A stretch of 64,000 bases of DNA, from positions 310,001-374,000 of the forward strand of contig PBQA01000013.1 of NCBI GenBank assembly GCA_002724925.1, read 5' to 3'. Below are positions 52,966-61,312 of this stretch, piece by piece; the first letter of the stretch is position 1; every line of letters begins with the position of its first letter. A program made the position numbers and the translations under genes. The DNA is from Oceanospirillaceae bacterium (GTDB lineage Bacteria > Pseudomonadota > Gammaproteobacteria > Pseudomonadales > Oceanobacteraceae). Under the pieces are notes generated by a model. The model was given only the letters and a program-made list of their open reading frames with translations, did no database searches and was not told where the DNA came from.

Positions 52966-53739
52966 TCAGTCGCTCAGGCGCAGAGTCGGCCTGAACAGGT
53001 AGGGTTGTTTGAGGTCTGTGGGTACAGCAGGAACAGGGCTGGTGGCCAGAATCGCGCGTCGCGCCCATTCGTCGGTCGCTGGATTGCCACTACTGACAAT
53101 AACGTCAACGGCAGTGATGACGGCGCCGTACTTAATGGTGATCTGTAAACGAACATTGCCCTGAATGCCATCAGGATGCGCGGGCAGCTTCTGATTCAGG
53201 TGCGCCATAAGGCGTTCGTAGTATTTCTGTTCAACCGGGTCACTGAAGCGCTGATCATCGCCAGCAAATCTGGCCTCTGTTGCGCTGGATGAGGTTGCGG
53301 TAGGGGTGGCAGGTTTTTCAGCGGCGGGCACTGGTTCGGGCGGTTTTGGGCGTTGAGGGGCTTTTACCTGTGTGGGACGTTCAGGTGTGTCCGGCTTCTG
53401 GTTTTTTTCAGTTTTTGCTGTGGTTGTTATTTGTTCTGGCGTCGTCGTTGAGCTGGTTGTGGCTGCTTCGCTGACAGGCTCAGCCTCTTTAACGGGGTCT
53501 GGCCTCGGTGGCGTCGATAAGGGGTTGCTCGGTGTCGATCGCTCACCACGTTGGTCTTCTTTGTTAGCCCGTTCTGGGGTTTCTGTTTTCAGGGTGGCGA
53601 GAATGACCCGAGTGGCTTGCTCGTTTGTTTGCAGGCCGAGATCGGGCAAGAATATCAGATGCAGGCCCAGTGACAGTGACAGTGCCAGCCAGAACCTGCG
53701 GCGCGCCCAGAGTGACTTGGCGGAGTGGTGGCTGCTCAT
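52966..53739 (-). CDS. TonB-like energy transducer
   Basis: 257 residues: one N-terminal membrane anchor (about 14-32, RRRFWLALSLSLGLHLIFLP), a long Pro/Thr/Glu/Lys spacer across the periplasm (about 50-155), then a TonB C-terminal domain (about 165-257: YYERLMAHLNQKLPAHPDGIQGNVRLQITIKYGAVITAVDVIVSSGNPATDEWARRAI). No exbB or exbD nearby. It overlaps the cNMP-domain gene by 4 nt, a less usual partner. A TolA-like role is an alternative. Confidence 0.85.
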   Translation of the reverse strand: MSSHHSAKSLWARRRFWLALSLSLGLHLIFLPDLGLQTNEQATRVILATLKTETPERANKEDQRGERSTPSNPLSTPPRPDPVKEAEPVSEAATTSSTTTPEQITTTAKTEKNQKPDTPERPTQVKAPQRPKPPEPVPAAEKPATPTATSSSATEARFAGDDQRFSDPVEQKYYERLMAHLNQKLPAHPDGIQGNVRLQITIKYGAVITAVDVIVSSGNPATDEWARRAILATSPVPAVPTDLKQPYLFRPTLRLSD

Positions 53740-54740
53740 GCCAGTACGCGAGCGTCGAATCCAGCTTCTGAGAGAATGTACGCTGCAGCTTCAGCGCGCC
53801 CACCACCTGTTGTGACGTAGATAAAATCCCGTTCGAGAGACTTCAGCGTCTCGCGGAGTCTGGACAACGGTACGTTTCGAGCTCGGATAACCGGAGCTGC
53901 GCTGGCTTCTTGGGTGTGCCTGACATCAAGGATAATAACACCGGTGTCAGCCTCATCAATCAGGGTGTCGAGTTCACTCTCCCGGATATAGCTGAGTACA
54001 GGCTTTTTCAGCAAGGGGTCAAAGTCTTCTTTTGAGAGCCGGGCCAGGGTTCCTGATGAGGTCATGGTCACGCTGGCGTTGCGTGGCAGTTCGCTTACCA
54101 AGGCATCTTCGCCAAACAGATCGCCGGGCCCCAGGGCGGCAAGCGTCTCTTCTTCCTGATCCGCTTTGCGCGTCACCAGTGCACCGCCGGTCTTGATCAC
54201 GTAGCAGTGCTCACCAATTTCGCCTTCACGGATCACAACATCGCCCAGCGATGCGGGTAACTCTTCAAAACGTGACAGCAGCTTCTGGATATTGGCGGGT
54301 GGGATTCGGGTAAACAGATCTGAAGTAATCAGTCGTTCCAGCCAGTCACTCTCTTCGTCGTGTTGACTGCGACTTTCTGATTGGCGAAATTCCGACCAGG
54401 TTGAAATCAGTTCAAGATAGGCACGCTTGACAGATACCAGCTGGCAGGGGGTCCGGGTAATGCCCGTATACCGATGAACAACGTGCGTGTTGTCCAATGC
54501 CATAAAATTCTCGTCGCTGTCAGCATCTATGCCGTTGATATTGAAGTCATCGTCAGCAAGGTCGATGCCGCCACTGAGCAGAAAGTGACATTCGTCGTCG
54601 CTCTGGCCACGCTTAAACAGGATTTTTCTCGCGGAAAGCGTATGCTCGCGAAAGTGGGGCGTCAGTTCTTCGATGATGTCTTCGGACCATTCATCGAAGG
54701 GGATAAAGTGCTGCAGTTTTTTACTGAGCGGCGTTTCCAT
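53736..54740 (-). CDS. Two-cNMP-binding-domain protein with cysteine-less rhodanese domain
   Basis: 334 residues. A first, degenerate cNMP-like domain (about 10-115, SARKILFKRGQSDDECHFLLSGGIDL) is followed by a better second one (about 135-245: LPASLGDVVIREGEIGEHCYVIKTGGALV, GPGDLFGEDALVSELPRNASVTM). A rhodanese-like domain is at about 250-334 (GVIILDVRHTQEA, RARNVPLSRLRETL), but the active-site loop reads VTTGGGRAEAAAYIL with no cysteine, so it is probably not a sulfurtransferase. There is no DNA-binding domain. It is 73 nt downstream of bioD and coupled to the TonB-like gene. Confidence 0.85.
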   Translation of the reverse strand: METPLSKKLQHFIPFDEWSEDIIEELTPHFREHTLSARKILFKRGQSDDECHFLLSGGIDLADDDFNINGIDADSDENFMALDNTHVVHRYTGITRTPCQLVSVKRAYLELISTWSEFRQSESRSQHDEESDWLERLITSDLFTRIPPANIQKLLSRFEELPASLGDVVIREGEIGEHCYVIKTGGALVTRKADQEEETLAALGPGDLFGEDALVSELPRNASVTMTSSGTLARLSKEDFDPLLKKPVLSYIRESELDTLIDEADTGVIILDVRHTQEASAAPVIRARNVPLSRLRETLKSLERDFIYVTTGGGRAEAAAYILSEAGFDARVLA

Positions 54741-54813
54741 GAATTCTCAGTCGATTGTCTCTTAGATATCTTCAAACTATAGCAAGGAGCCGTACCTTCG
54801 TCACTGAAACCGG

Positions 54814-55512
54814 TCAATCCGGCCAGTGCAGGCAGTCCGACACCTGTTTCAGGGAATCTTCATCGAAAGGGTCGATGGATGCTATATGAGGGACTGTTCC
54901 CAGGCTTTGAATATCACGCTGATTAAACCATTGAGTCAGATAACGTAGATTATCCTGCTGGGCCTCCATGTCTGGATCGACAGAATTTGCGACCCAGCCT
55001 GCAACCGTCAGCCCGCGTTGCTGGATCGCCTCAACCGTCAGGCAGGCGTGGTTAATGCAACCCAGTTTAAGACCAATGACGAGTATGACTGGCAAATCGA
55101 GGGTAGCTGTAAAGTCGGCGAGAGTTTCTTTGTCATTCAATGGAACCAGCCAGCCACCGGCGCCTTCGATGAGTTGGTAGTCGGCGGTCTGTATTAGCCC
55201 GTTCTCACACGATTCGATCAGCGAGCTGCATGTCAGGCTCAGGCCCGCTTCTTGTGCCGCAATATGGGGGGCGATGGCTGGCTTCAGTGTGATGGGGTTG
55301 TGGACCTCATACCCAAGGTTGCCTGATGAGTACTTCTGATGAAGCAGGGCGTCGCGATTTCTGAGTCCTACTTCGGTAACGTCGGAGCCTGAAGCAATGG
55401 GCTTCAGGCCGAAGCTGGTATGTCCGTCGAGAACAGCACGCTGCAGCAGTGCTGCGCTGATCAGTGTTTTACCAGCGTCTGTATCGGTACCTGTCAGAAA
55501 GTAGCGTTTCAT
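54814..55512 (-). CDS. bioD: ATP-dependent dethiobiotin synthetase BioD
   Basis: 232 residues. P-loop YFLTGTDTDAGKTLISAALLQ, LKPIASGSDVTEVGLRNRDA, and LIEGAGGWLVPLNDKETLADF. It closes the ureido ring of dethiobiotin from diaminopelargonate, CO2 and ATP. The start overlaps bioC by 4 nt; it is the last biotin gene of the minus-strand operon. Confidence 0.96.
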   Translation of the reverse strand: MKRYFLTGTDTDAGKTLISAALLQRAVLDGHTSFGLKPIASGSDVTEVGLRNRDALLHQKYSSGNLGYEVHNPITLKPAIAPHIAAQEAGLSLTCSSLIESCENGLIQTADYQLIEGAGGWLVPLNDKETLADFTATLDLPVILVIGLKLGCINHACLTVEAIQQRGLTVAGWVANSVDPDMEAQQDNLRYLTQWFNQRDIQSLGTVPHIASIDPFDEDSLKQVSDCLHWPD

Positions 55513-56315
55513 GGTTTTGGCTCAGTGGGGTGTTCTGGGTGTACAAGGGCATAGATCCAGAGCACTTCGTAGCTCAGTGGATAGGCGGTTTGTCCCATAT
55601 GTAGGGTGGTTGGATAGTGCCTGCTCAGTGCCTCAATGGCTGCGCGGCCACCCAGGCCAGCCCGGCGGCCTGCATTCACATTGGTGGCGCCAATGGCTTT
55701 CAGGCTGCGTAGCAGGTCAGGTACAGAATCGTAGTACTCGGTCAGGCAGTCCTGCTCAAAAACAACGTCTGTGAAACCAGCCTGCGTTAACGCATGGTTC
55801 AGGCGTTTTGGGGTTTCGAATTCATTCACATGAGGGCGATCATCAATCGCTTCCCAGGCTTGCTGTAGCTCTCTTTGAGTGCCCGGGAGCAAGGTTGCTA
55901 TGGCAATGCGGCTCCCCGGTTTCATGACTCGCCGCCACTCTTTGAGTGTTTCTTCCGGTGCTTCGCTCCATTGCAGCATCAGGCTTGAGATCAGGCCGTC
56001 TGCCGAGCAGTCGGGTAGAGGAAGGTCGTCTGCATCGGCAAGCAACAGATCAGTCTGAGGATCTGCGTGACTGACAGCGGCTTCCAGCATGCCTTCGGCG
56101 AGGTCGATTCCGGTAACCCGGTTGGCACCTTTTAAGCGCAGGTGCGGTAACGCGACGCCGGTACCACAGCCGATATCGAGCCAGTGTCCTGACAGTGCAG
56201 GCAGTTGATTGAGCAATGCCGTGACAGCGCGTTGCTGAATGCTGGCGGCACGATCATAAGTCTGAGCAGCACGACTGAAATGCTGCGCGACCTGACGTTT
56301 ATCGCGGCCCGTCAT
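55509..56315 (-). CDS. bioC: Malonyl-ACP O-methyltransferase BioC
   Basis: 268 residues. VAQHFSRAAQTYDRAASIQQ is the BioC N-terminal signature. The SAM site is WLDIGCGTGVALPHLRLKG with VTGIDLAEGMLEAA, and LISSLMLQWSEAPEETLKEWRRVMKPGSRIAIATL follows. It methylates malonyl-ACP so that fatty acid synthesis can build the pimeloyl chain. It overlaps bioH upstream and bioD downstream by 4 nt each. Confidence 0.94.
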   Translation of the reverse strand: MTGRDKRQVAQHFSRAAQTYDRAASIQQRAVTALLNQLPALSGHWLDIGCGTGVALPHLRLKGANRVTGIDLAEGMLEAAVSHADPQTDLLLADADDLPLPDCSADGLISSLMLQWSEAPEETLKEWRRVMKPGSRIAIATLLPGTQRELQQAWEAIDDRPHVNEFETPKRLNHALTQAGFTDVVFEQDCLTEYYDSVPDLLRSLKAIGATNVNAGRRAGLGGRAAIEALSRHYPTTLHMGQTAYPLSYEVLWIYALVHPEHPTEPKP

Positions 56316-57067
56316 TGCATTTCCTCTCGTTTGGCTGATTCATGCTGTAGCTGCTCTGCCAACTGATGCAGCCTTTCCAGCAAGTGATGCTTGCCTTCTG
56401 TCGTAAGAAAGAAGGTATGGCTCTCTCCCGGGCTTAGTTCAGCGGGGGGCATATGAGAAGGCTTAAGCGCATCTGCGTGACCGTACAAATGCAGGCTCCG
56501 GAGTGAGGGAAGCAGATCTTCGTATCTTAGCCACTCAAGTGTGTGGTTAAGCTCGCTCCGAACGGGGTGTTGGCTGCTCTTTAACTGCTTCATCAGTGAA
56601 CGTGCTTCAGAGCTGCCCTGTGCACACAGGCCCGTAAAACGTTTCAGTGTTGTCTCTGCGTTCGAAGTTAAAGACTGAGAAAATGCCTCAAAGTCTTCTG
56701 TCGGCATACCGTTGCCCGTCTTATCGGAAAGAAAACGCTGCCCTGTTGCCAACGTGACCAGGAAGTGATTTCGAGGGGCGGGGGTTGCAGAGAAGGCTTT
56801 GGCTGCCAGTGCGCCGCCTAATGACCAGCCAATCCAGATTGCCGGTAAATTTACGCCGTCACCCGTACCGGGGGCTGTCGCCGCCAGGCTCGCTGCCGCA
56901 GTTTCAAAACTGACGGCGCAATTGAGGTAGTCGGCAGCCCAATGGTGGCCCGGCAGCTCGTCATAGAAAGTTTCAAATACATCTGCGCTGAAGCTCCAGC
57001 CCGGTAGCCATAACCAGTTCAGGTCGCTGCCCGGAGTGGTCCGGATTTTTTGCCAGGGTGACGTCAT
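56312..57067 (-). CDS. bioH: Pimeloyl-ACP methyl ester esterase, BioH-like
   Basis: 251 residues, alpha/beta hydrolase. Nucleophile elbow WIGWSLGGALAAKA, Asp in LHLYGHADALKP, and His in TTEGKHHLLERL form the expected triad. The N-terminus LNWLWLPGWSFSADVF fits BioH. It sits between bioF and bioC with 4-nt overlaps, so its role is removing the methyl ester from pimeloyl-ACP. Similarity to E. coli BioH looks modest, so context carries part of the call. Confidence 0.85.
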   Translation of the reverse strand: MTSPWQKIRTTPGSDLNWLWLPGWSFSADVFETFYDELPGHHWAADYLNCAVSFETAAASLAATAPGTGDGVNLPAIWIGWSLGGALAAKAFSATPAPRNHFLVTLATGQRFLSDKTGNGMPTEDFEAFSQSLTSNAETTLKRFTGLCAQGSSEARSLMKQLKSSQHPVRSELNHTLEWLRYEDLLPSLRSLHLYGHADALKPSHMPPAELSPGESHTFFLTTEGKHHLLERLHQLAEQLQHESAKREEMQ

Positions 57068-58224
57068 TGAACATCCCCTGTGAATGCGGATTCCAGAGCG
57101 GTAAGCAGAGTCGCGATATCTTCGGCGGTATGAGCAGCTGTCAGGGTGACGCGTAACCGCGCTTCACCTTGTGGGACGGTGGGCGGACGTATCGCTGATA
57201 TCCAGATGCCCTGTTGCTTTAGGCTGTCACTGATTCGTAGTGCACGATCGCTGCTTCCTGTCAGAAGTGGTTGTACAGGGCTTTCAGAGTCCATCAGAGG
57301 GAGTCCGCGTGCTTCGGCGCCACTGCGAAACAGCTTGATACGATCGGTCAGAGCCTCTCGCAGCTTGTTGTCTCTGGCGCGCTCGAGGTTCCCAAGCATC
57401 GCTTGTGCGACGGCTGGAGGCATTGCTGTGGTGTAAATATAGGAGCGCGAAAATTGAATCAGGTACTCAATAAGATCATCACTGCCGGCAACGAAGGCTC
57501 CATATCCCCCCAGTGCCTTACCCAATGTTCCTATATAAACAGGTAAGGCCTCTTGCGGCAGGTCGAAGTGCTCTCTGACGCCATGGCCATTCTTGCCTAG
57601 AACGCCGATCCCGTGCGCATCATCAATCATCAGCAGTGCGTCATGGTGCTGACTGATTTCGGCGAGCCTGGCGACGTCTGCCAGGTCGCCATCCATGCTG
57701 AAAATACTGTCGCTGACGACTAAACAATCGCCCGAGGTAGCTGACAGTAAATCATCCAGTTGCTGGTAGTCGCAGTGGCGGTAGCGGGTCATTTTTGCGC
57801 GACTTAGCTGAGCGCCGTCCAGCAGTGAGGCGTGGTTCAGTTTGTCCTGAAAGATAAAGTCGCCGCGCTGTGCCAACGCACTGATCACGCCAACATTAGC
57901 CATGTAGCCGGTTGAGAACAGTAAAGCCCTGGGGTATCCGGTGAATTCAGCCAGTGCTTTTTCAAGATCATGATGTGCACGGGTGTGCCCACAAACAAGG
58001 TGAGAAGCACCGCTACCGAATTGCCAGTCCTGTGCCGCGCGAGCGAGGTCGTCGCCACCGGTGTTGGCCAGGCCGAGATAATCGTTGCTGCAGAAGTTCA
58101 ATAACTGGGCGTTGCCACAGGATACGTGGGTGCTTTGCGGAGAGTGCAGCGTCTGCCGTTGGCGCAACAGGTGATTTTGTTTTCTTTGCTGAAGAGCAGA
58201 CGAAAAACGGTCTTGCCAACTCAT
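57064..58224 (-). CDS. bioF: 8-amino-7-oxononanoate synthase BioF
   Basis: 386 residues from ATG 58224 (GCGGAG 6 nt upstream); the 18-residue in-frame extension overlaps the promoter. PLP enzyme of the alpha-oxoamine synthase family: LNFCSNDYLGLANTGG, GSGASHLVCGHTRAHHDLEKALAEF, DSIFSMDGDLADVARLAEI, LMIDDAHGIGVLGKNGHG and the PLP lysine in IGTLGKALGGYGAFVAGS. It condenses pimeloyl-ACP with alanine. First gene of bioFHCD, behind the BirA operator. Confidence 0.96.
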   Translation of the reverse strand: MSWQDRFSSALQQRKQNHLLRQRQTLHSPQSTHVSCGNAQLLNFCSNDYLGLANTGGDDLARAAQDWQFGSGASHLVCGHTRAHHDLEKALAEFTGYPRALLFSTGYMANVGVISALAQRGDFIFQDKLNHASLLDGAQLSRAKMTRYRHCDYQQLDDLLSATSGDCLVVSDSIFSMDGDLADVARLAEISQHHDALLMIDDAHGIGVLGKNGHGVREHFDLPQEALPVYIGTLGKALGGYGAFVAGSDDLIEYLIQFSRSYIYTTAMPPAVAQAMLGNLERARDNKLREALTDRIKLFRSGAEARGLPLMDSESPVQPLLTGSSDRALRISDSLKQQGIWISAIRPPTVPQGEARLRVTLTAAHTAEDIATLLTALESAFTGDVQ

Positions 58225-58250
58225 AGATAACTCCGCAAGTAAGTGTCGGT

Positions 58251-58278
58251 ATCTTATTCTGTCGTAATCAGTGGTCAA
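58251..58278 (-). promoter_or_regulatory. bioF promoter
   Basis: Minus strand: -35 TTGACC (58273-58278), 16-nt spacer, -10 TAAGAT (58251-58256), 27 nt before the bioF start. The -35 lies inside the left half of the BirA site, so BirA binding would block polymerase. Confidence 0.55.
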
Positions 58279-58304
58279 CTACGGAGCAGTACTCTGGTTT
58301 ACAG
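58272..58304. promoter_or_regulatory. BirA (biotin) operator between bioF and bioA
   Basis: TGGTCAACT (58272-58280), 15-nt spacer, GGTTTACAG (58296-58304), compared with the BirA consensus TTGTAAACC-N14-16-GGTTTACAA: 6/9 and 8/9 matches with correct spacing. It lies in the 143-nt divergent gap, as in the enterobacterial bio operator, so BirA-biotinyl-AMP would repress both directions. Confidence 0.75.
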
Positions 58305-58367
58305 GTGGCATAAAACTGCGTCATCCTAAGGCCTGACGGGAGTACAGCCAGAATCTCAGGAGCACAC

Positions 58368-59666
58368 ATGTCCACCCATTTTATCCAGCCTGACCTTAAT
58401 TATGATCGTGAGCATGTCTGGCATCCGTACAGCTCAATGACGGACCCTGGCCATACCTGGCCCGTAGTCAGTGCGTCGGGAGTGCGTCTGAAGCTGCAGG
58501 ATGGGCGAGAGTTAATTGATGGTATGTCGAGCTGGTGGTGCACGGTTCATGGCTATAACCATCCTGTGCTGAATGCGGCGTTGAATGAACAGGCTGAACG
58601 AATGAGCCACGTTATGTTCGGTGGCCTAACCCATGGTCCGGCAATTGAGCTGGCAAGGCGCCTTGTTGCGCTGACGCCCGACGGACTGGAAAAAGTGTTC
58701 ATTGCGGATTCCGGCTCAGTGTCTGTCGAGGTCGCGATCAAAATGGCCATTCAGTATCAGCATGCACGCGGCGAAACGACGCGCACGCGCTTGTTGGCGC
58801 TGGAGCGTGGATATCATGGCGATACGCTCGGCGCTATGTCGGTTTGTGATCCTAAGCGGGGGATGCACCATCTCTTCAGCGGTATTCTGCCTGAGCAGTT
58901 TTTCGTTCCTGCGCCTCAGACCCGTTTCGAAGAGGAATGGAATCCTGATGACATTGCACCTCTGAGAGAGTGTCTCGAAAAAAATCATAAGAGTATCGCG
59001 GCCTTAATTCTTGAGCCTGTTGTGCAGGGGGCGGGAGGAATGCGCTTTTATCATCCGGAGTATCTGCGTCAGGCACGCTCCTTGTGTGATGAATTTGGTG
59101 TTCTGCTGATTGCGGATGAAATCGCAACAGGGTTCGGACGATCCGGAAAGTTGTTTGCTTGCGAGTACGCCGGGATCAGCCCGGACATCATGTGCGTTGG
59201 GAAGGCGATTACTGGGGGGTATATGACCCTGGCGGCGACGTTGGCGACCACCGAGGTTGCAGAAACGATCAGTCGCGGTGAGGCAGGGTGCTTTATGCAC
59301 GGGCCTACCTTTATGGCTAACCCTCTGGCCTGTCGTGTTGCTTGCGCCAGTCTCGACCTGCTGATGGAGAATAACTGGCAAAGGCAGGTCTCAGGAATTG
59401 AGCTAGGCCTGAAGCAGGGCCTGAGTCGTGCTTCTGAGCTTGAGGGCGTAGCTGATGTGCGTGTACTTGGTGCTATCGGTGTTATTGAGTTGAAGGACCC
59501 GGTTGACGTGAAGCGTCTCCAGCCAGCCTGTGTTGATCGCGGTATCTGGGTTCGCCCTTTTGCGCATAATTTTTACGTCATGCCACCTTACATCATGCGT
59601 GAGGGTGATCTTGCCTATCTGACCAGCAATATGGTGGGCGCATTGGCGCAGACTCTGGGCGAGTAG
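58368..59666 (+). CDS. bioA: Adenosylmethionine-8-amino-7-oxononanoate transaminase BioA
   Basis: 432 residues. Class III PLP aminotransferase with BioA motifs: HVWHPYSSMTDPG, LIDGMSSWWCTVHGYNHP, MFGGLTHGPAIELARRLV, DSGSVSVEVAIKMA, ERGYHGDTLGAMSVCDP, LIADEIATGFGRSGKLFACE and the PLP lysine in VGKAITGGYMTLAATL. It makes diaminopelargonate using SAM as amino donor. Divergent from bioFHCD with a shared BirA site. Confidence 0.97.
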   Translation: MSTHFIQPDLNYDREHVWHPYSSMTDPGHTWPVVSASGVRLKLQDGRELIDGMSSWWCTVHGYNHPVLNAALNEQAERMSHVMFGGLTHGPAIELARRLVALTPDGLEKVFIADSGSVSVEVAIKMAIQYQHARGETTRTRLLALERGYHGDTLGAMSVCDPKRGMHHLFSGILPEQFFVPAPQTRFEEEWNPDDIAPLRECLEKNHKSIAALILEPVVQGAGGMRFYHPEYLRQARSLCDEFGVLLIADEIATGFGRSGKLFACEYAGISPDIMCVGKAITGGYMTLAATLATTEVAETISRGEAGCFMHGPTFMANPLACRVACASLDLLMENNWQRQVSGIELGLKQGLSRASELEGVADVRVLGAIGVIELKDPVDVKRLQPACVDRGIWVRPFAHNFYVMPPYIMREGDLAYLTSNMVGALAQTLGE

Positions 59667-59672
59667 TACGTA

Positions 59673-59693
59673 CACCGGGGCAATGCCCCGGTG
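59673..59693 (+). terminator. Hairpin after bioA
   Basis: CACCGGGGC / GCCCCGGTG, 9 bp with a 3-nt loop. GC-rich and well placed between convergent genes, but no T run follows on either strand, so termination may be Rho-assisted. Confidence 0.45.
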
Positions 59694-59702
59694 GATGCCT
59701 GT

Positions 59703-60389
59703 TCAGACGTTGCCTGTCTGAGGTTCTTCTTTTTGTGGTTGTTCTGCTCTGCCAGAGGGTTGGCTGCTGTGGGGTTGATGATCATCGTGATGACGATGAC
59801 GAGCCTGACTTTGCGAGATACCCGCAGTTACAGCAAAGCGCATAGCATCTTCCACCGACCAGTCGACGTAAGTCAGGCGGTCTTTCGGTAAAAATAGCGT
59901 GTATCCACCGACCATGTAGCTCATCGGCAGGTAAACGGGCAACAGGTTGTCTGCATGAGCACTTTCAGACACTTGCTCCGGAACGTGATCTGCGGTCACG
60001 AAGCCCACTAGCTGTCCAATACCTGGCATTTCGACCAGGACGACTTGTTGAGCTTTGGGCTTGTCGCCGTCAAACATGGCGGCGAAATCTTTCACTGCAC
60101 CATACAGAGTTTTCACCAGTGGTAAGCGCAGGAAGGCGTCCTCGACATACTGATAAACCCAGTTGATGGGGTTCAACTGGAAGGCCAGCCCCACTGCGAG
60201 CAGAGTTACAAGCATCACAACAACCCCCATGCCTGGGAAAAGAACCAGATCGGGATGTAATAATTGGAGTGCACGGACGCCAAGGTCATTGAGCGATGTC
60301 AGGACAGACCATACCAACCAGACGGTAACCAAAAGAGGCAGTAACACCATCGACCCTTTGATAAAGGGTTTAAGCAGCAATTGTTTCAT
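59703..60389 (-). CDS. DUF502 family membrane protein
   Basis: 228 residues. Two membrane segments (about 10-32 and 50-72: LLPLLVTVWLVWSVL, MGVVVMLVTLLAVGLAF), then the DUF502 soluble part: NPINWVYQYVEDAFLRLPLVKTLYGAVKDFAAMF, VVLVEMPGIGQLVGFVTAD and LLPVYLPMSYMVGGYTLFLPKDRLTYVDWSVEDAMRFAVTAGI. A His/Gln/Glu-rich disordered tail ends the protein. Family function unknown. It converges on bioA and is divergent from the mraZ cluster. Confidence 0.88.
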   Translation of the reverse strand: MKQLLLKPFIKGSMVLLPLLVTVWLVWSVLTSLNDLGVRALQLLHPDLVLFPGMGVVVMLVTLLAVGLAFQLNPINWVYQYVEDAFLRLPLVKTLYGAVKDFAAMFDGDKPKAQQVVLVEMPGIGQLVGFVTADHVPEQVSESAHADNLLPVYLPMSYMVGGYTLFLPKDRLTYVDWSVEDAMRFAVTAGISQSQARHRHHDDHQPHSSQPSGRAEQPQKEEPQTGNV

Positions 60390-60549
60390 TGTAACCAGTA
60401 CATTCCTTGGAAAGTCTGAGGAGTGTAAAACGTCTGCCCCCGCATTGTCCCTATGTTTCCGGCAACTCTGGCTGGTTTTTATCGGAATGGTGATCGCGGG
60501 CTTTGACCCGGCTTCTGTCAGGCCATTGCTGCTCTAAGAACTTAAGTTT

Positions 60550-60606
60550 GTTAGTGGTCACTCTCATATAATAAAATTGTCTAAAACTGCATGAGTAACC
60601 ACTAAC
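60550..60606. repeat. Inverted repeat in the DUF502-mraZ gap
   Basis: GTTAGTGGTCACTC (60550-60563) and GAGTAACCACTAAC (60593-60606) pair with one mismatch around a 29-nt AT-rich centre. It could be a terminator for neither flanking gene, since both are transcribed away from it; a protein-binding or cruciform site is possible. The 467-nt gap (60390-60856) otherwise holds the mraZ promoter and operator. Confidence 0.5.
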
Positions 60607-60663
60607 TTAACAAGTTACTTTAACTATCTGGCGCAGGTGGGGTACTTCGTTTGGGTTTTATTC

Positions 60664-60690
60664 CCCACTTCCTCCCACCCTTTCCCCCAC
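60664..60690 (-). promoter_or_regulatory. Second array of MraZ-like pentamers in inverse orientation
   Basis: CCCAC occurs at 60664, 60674 and 60686, which is GTGGG on the minus strand with 10- and 12-nt periods. This mirrors the GTGGG repeats 110 nt downstream. It may be an auxiliary MraZ site, or chance in a C-rich tract. Confidence 0.25.
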
Positions 60691-60748
60691 CTCTGCTAAG
60701 TCCTTGTGTTTATTAAAAAAAATAGCTGATTTCACACCCCGCAAATGC

Positions 60749-60777
60749 TTGCAAAGGAGCAGTCTGATTCCTATAGT
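60749..60777 (+). promoter_or_regulatory. mraZ promoter
   Basis: -35 TTGCAA (60749-60754), exact 17-nt spacer, -10 TATAGT (60772-60777), about 80 nt upstream of mraZ. Close to sigma-70 consensus. Confidence 0.75.
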
Positions 60778-60785
60778 GTCTAATT

Positions 60786-60810
60786 GTGGAGAATAGTGGG
60801 TAATTGTGGG
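60786..60810 (+). promoter_or_regulatory. MraZ operator (three direct pentamer repeats)
   Basis: GTGGA (60786), GTGGG (60796) and GTGGG (60806), spaced exactly 10 nt apart, immediately after the -10 element. This is the TGGG-N direct-repeat arrangement through which MraZ represses its own dcw cluster. Confidence 0.75.
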
Positions 60811-60856
60811 AAGTTAGTGATGTTAGTACTTACCCACATGTATTAAGGACGGACGC

Positions 60857-61312
60857 ATGTTTCGCGGTTTAAACACGATCAATCTGGACGCCAAAGGGCG
60901 CCTGGCGATCCCGGCTAAGTTTCGGGAACGTCTGGCGGTGCTTTGTGGTGGCCATATGGTTGTGACGATCGATACCGAAGAGCGTTCTCTACTCATCTAT
61001 CCCGTTAATGAATGGGAAGAAATCGAAGCGAAAATCACCTCCTTACCAACCTTTGATCCTCGCGCCCGCCGTATTCAGCGTTTGCTGGTGGGTCATGCTA
61101 CCGATGTGGAAATCGATGGTAGTGGCCGGATTCTGTTGCGGGCTGCGCTGCGCGAATACGCCGGCCTTGAGAAAGAGACCGTTCTGATCGGTCAGGGTAA
61201 GAAGTTGGAGTTATGGAGTAAGGCGTCCTGGGAAGGTACCCGGGATGAATATCTGGAACAGGTGAATGATGAAAGTCAGCTGTCCGAACAAATAATGAGT
61301 ATTTCCCTGTGA
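60857..61312 (+). CDS. mraZ: Transcriptional regulator MraZ
   Basis: 151 residues, two AbrB-like half domains. The first motif is [26 protein letters not shown]; the second is [25 protein letters not shown], with the typical DxxGR loops (DAKGR, DGSGR) that touch DNA. It autorepresses the division and wall cluster by binding repeats near the promoter. The repeats are present upstream. It overlaps rsmH by 4 nt. Confidence 0.97.
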   Translation: MFRGLNTINLDAKGRLAIPAKFRERLAVLCGGHMVVTIDTEERSLLIYPVNEWEEIEAKITSLPTFDPRARRIQRLLVGHATDVEIDGSGRILLRAALREYAGLEKETVLIGQGKKLELWSKASWEGTRDEYLEQVNDESQLSEQIMSISL

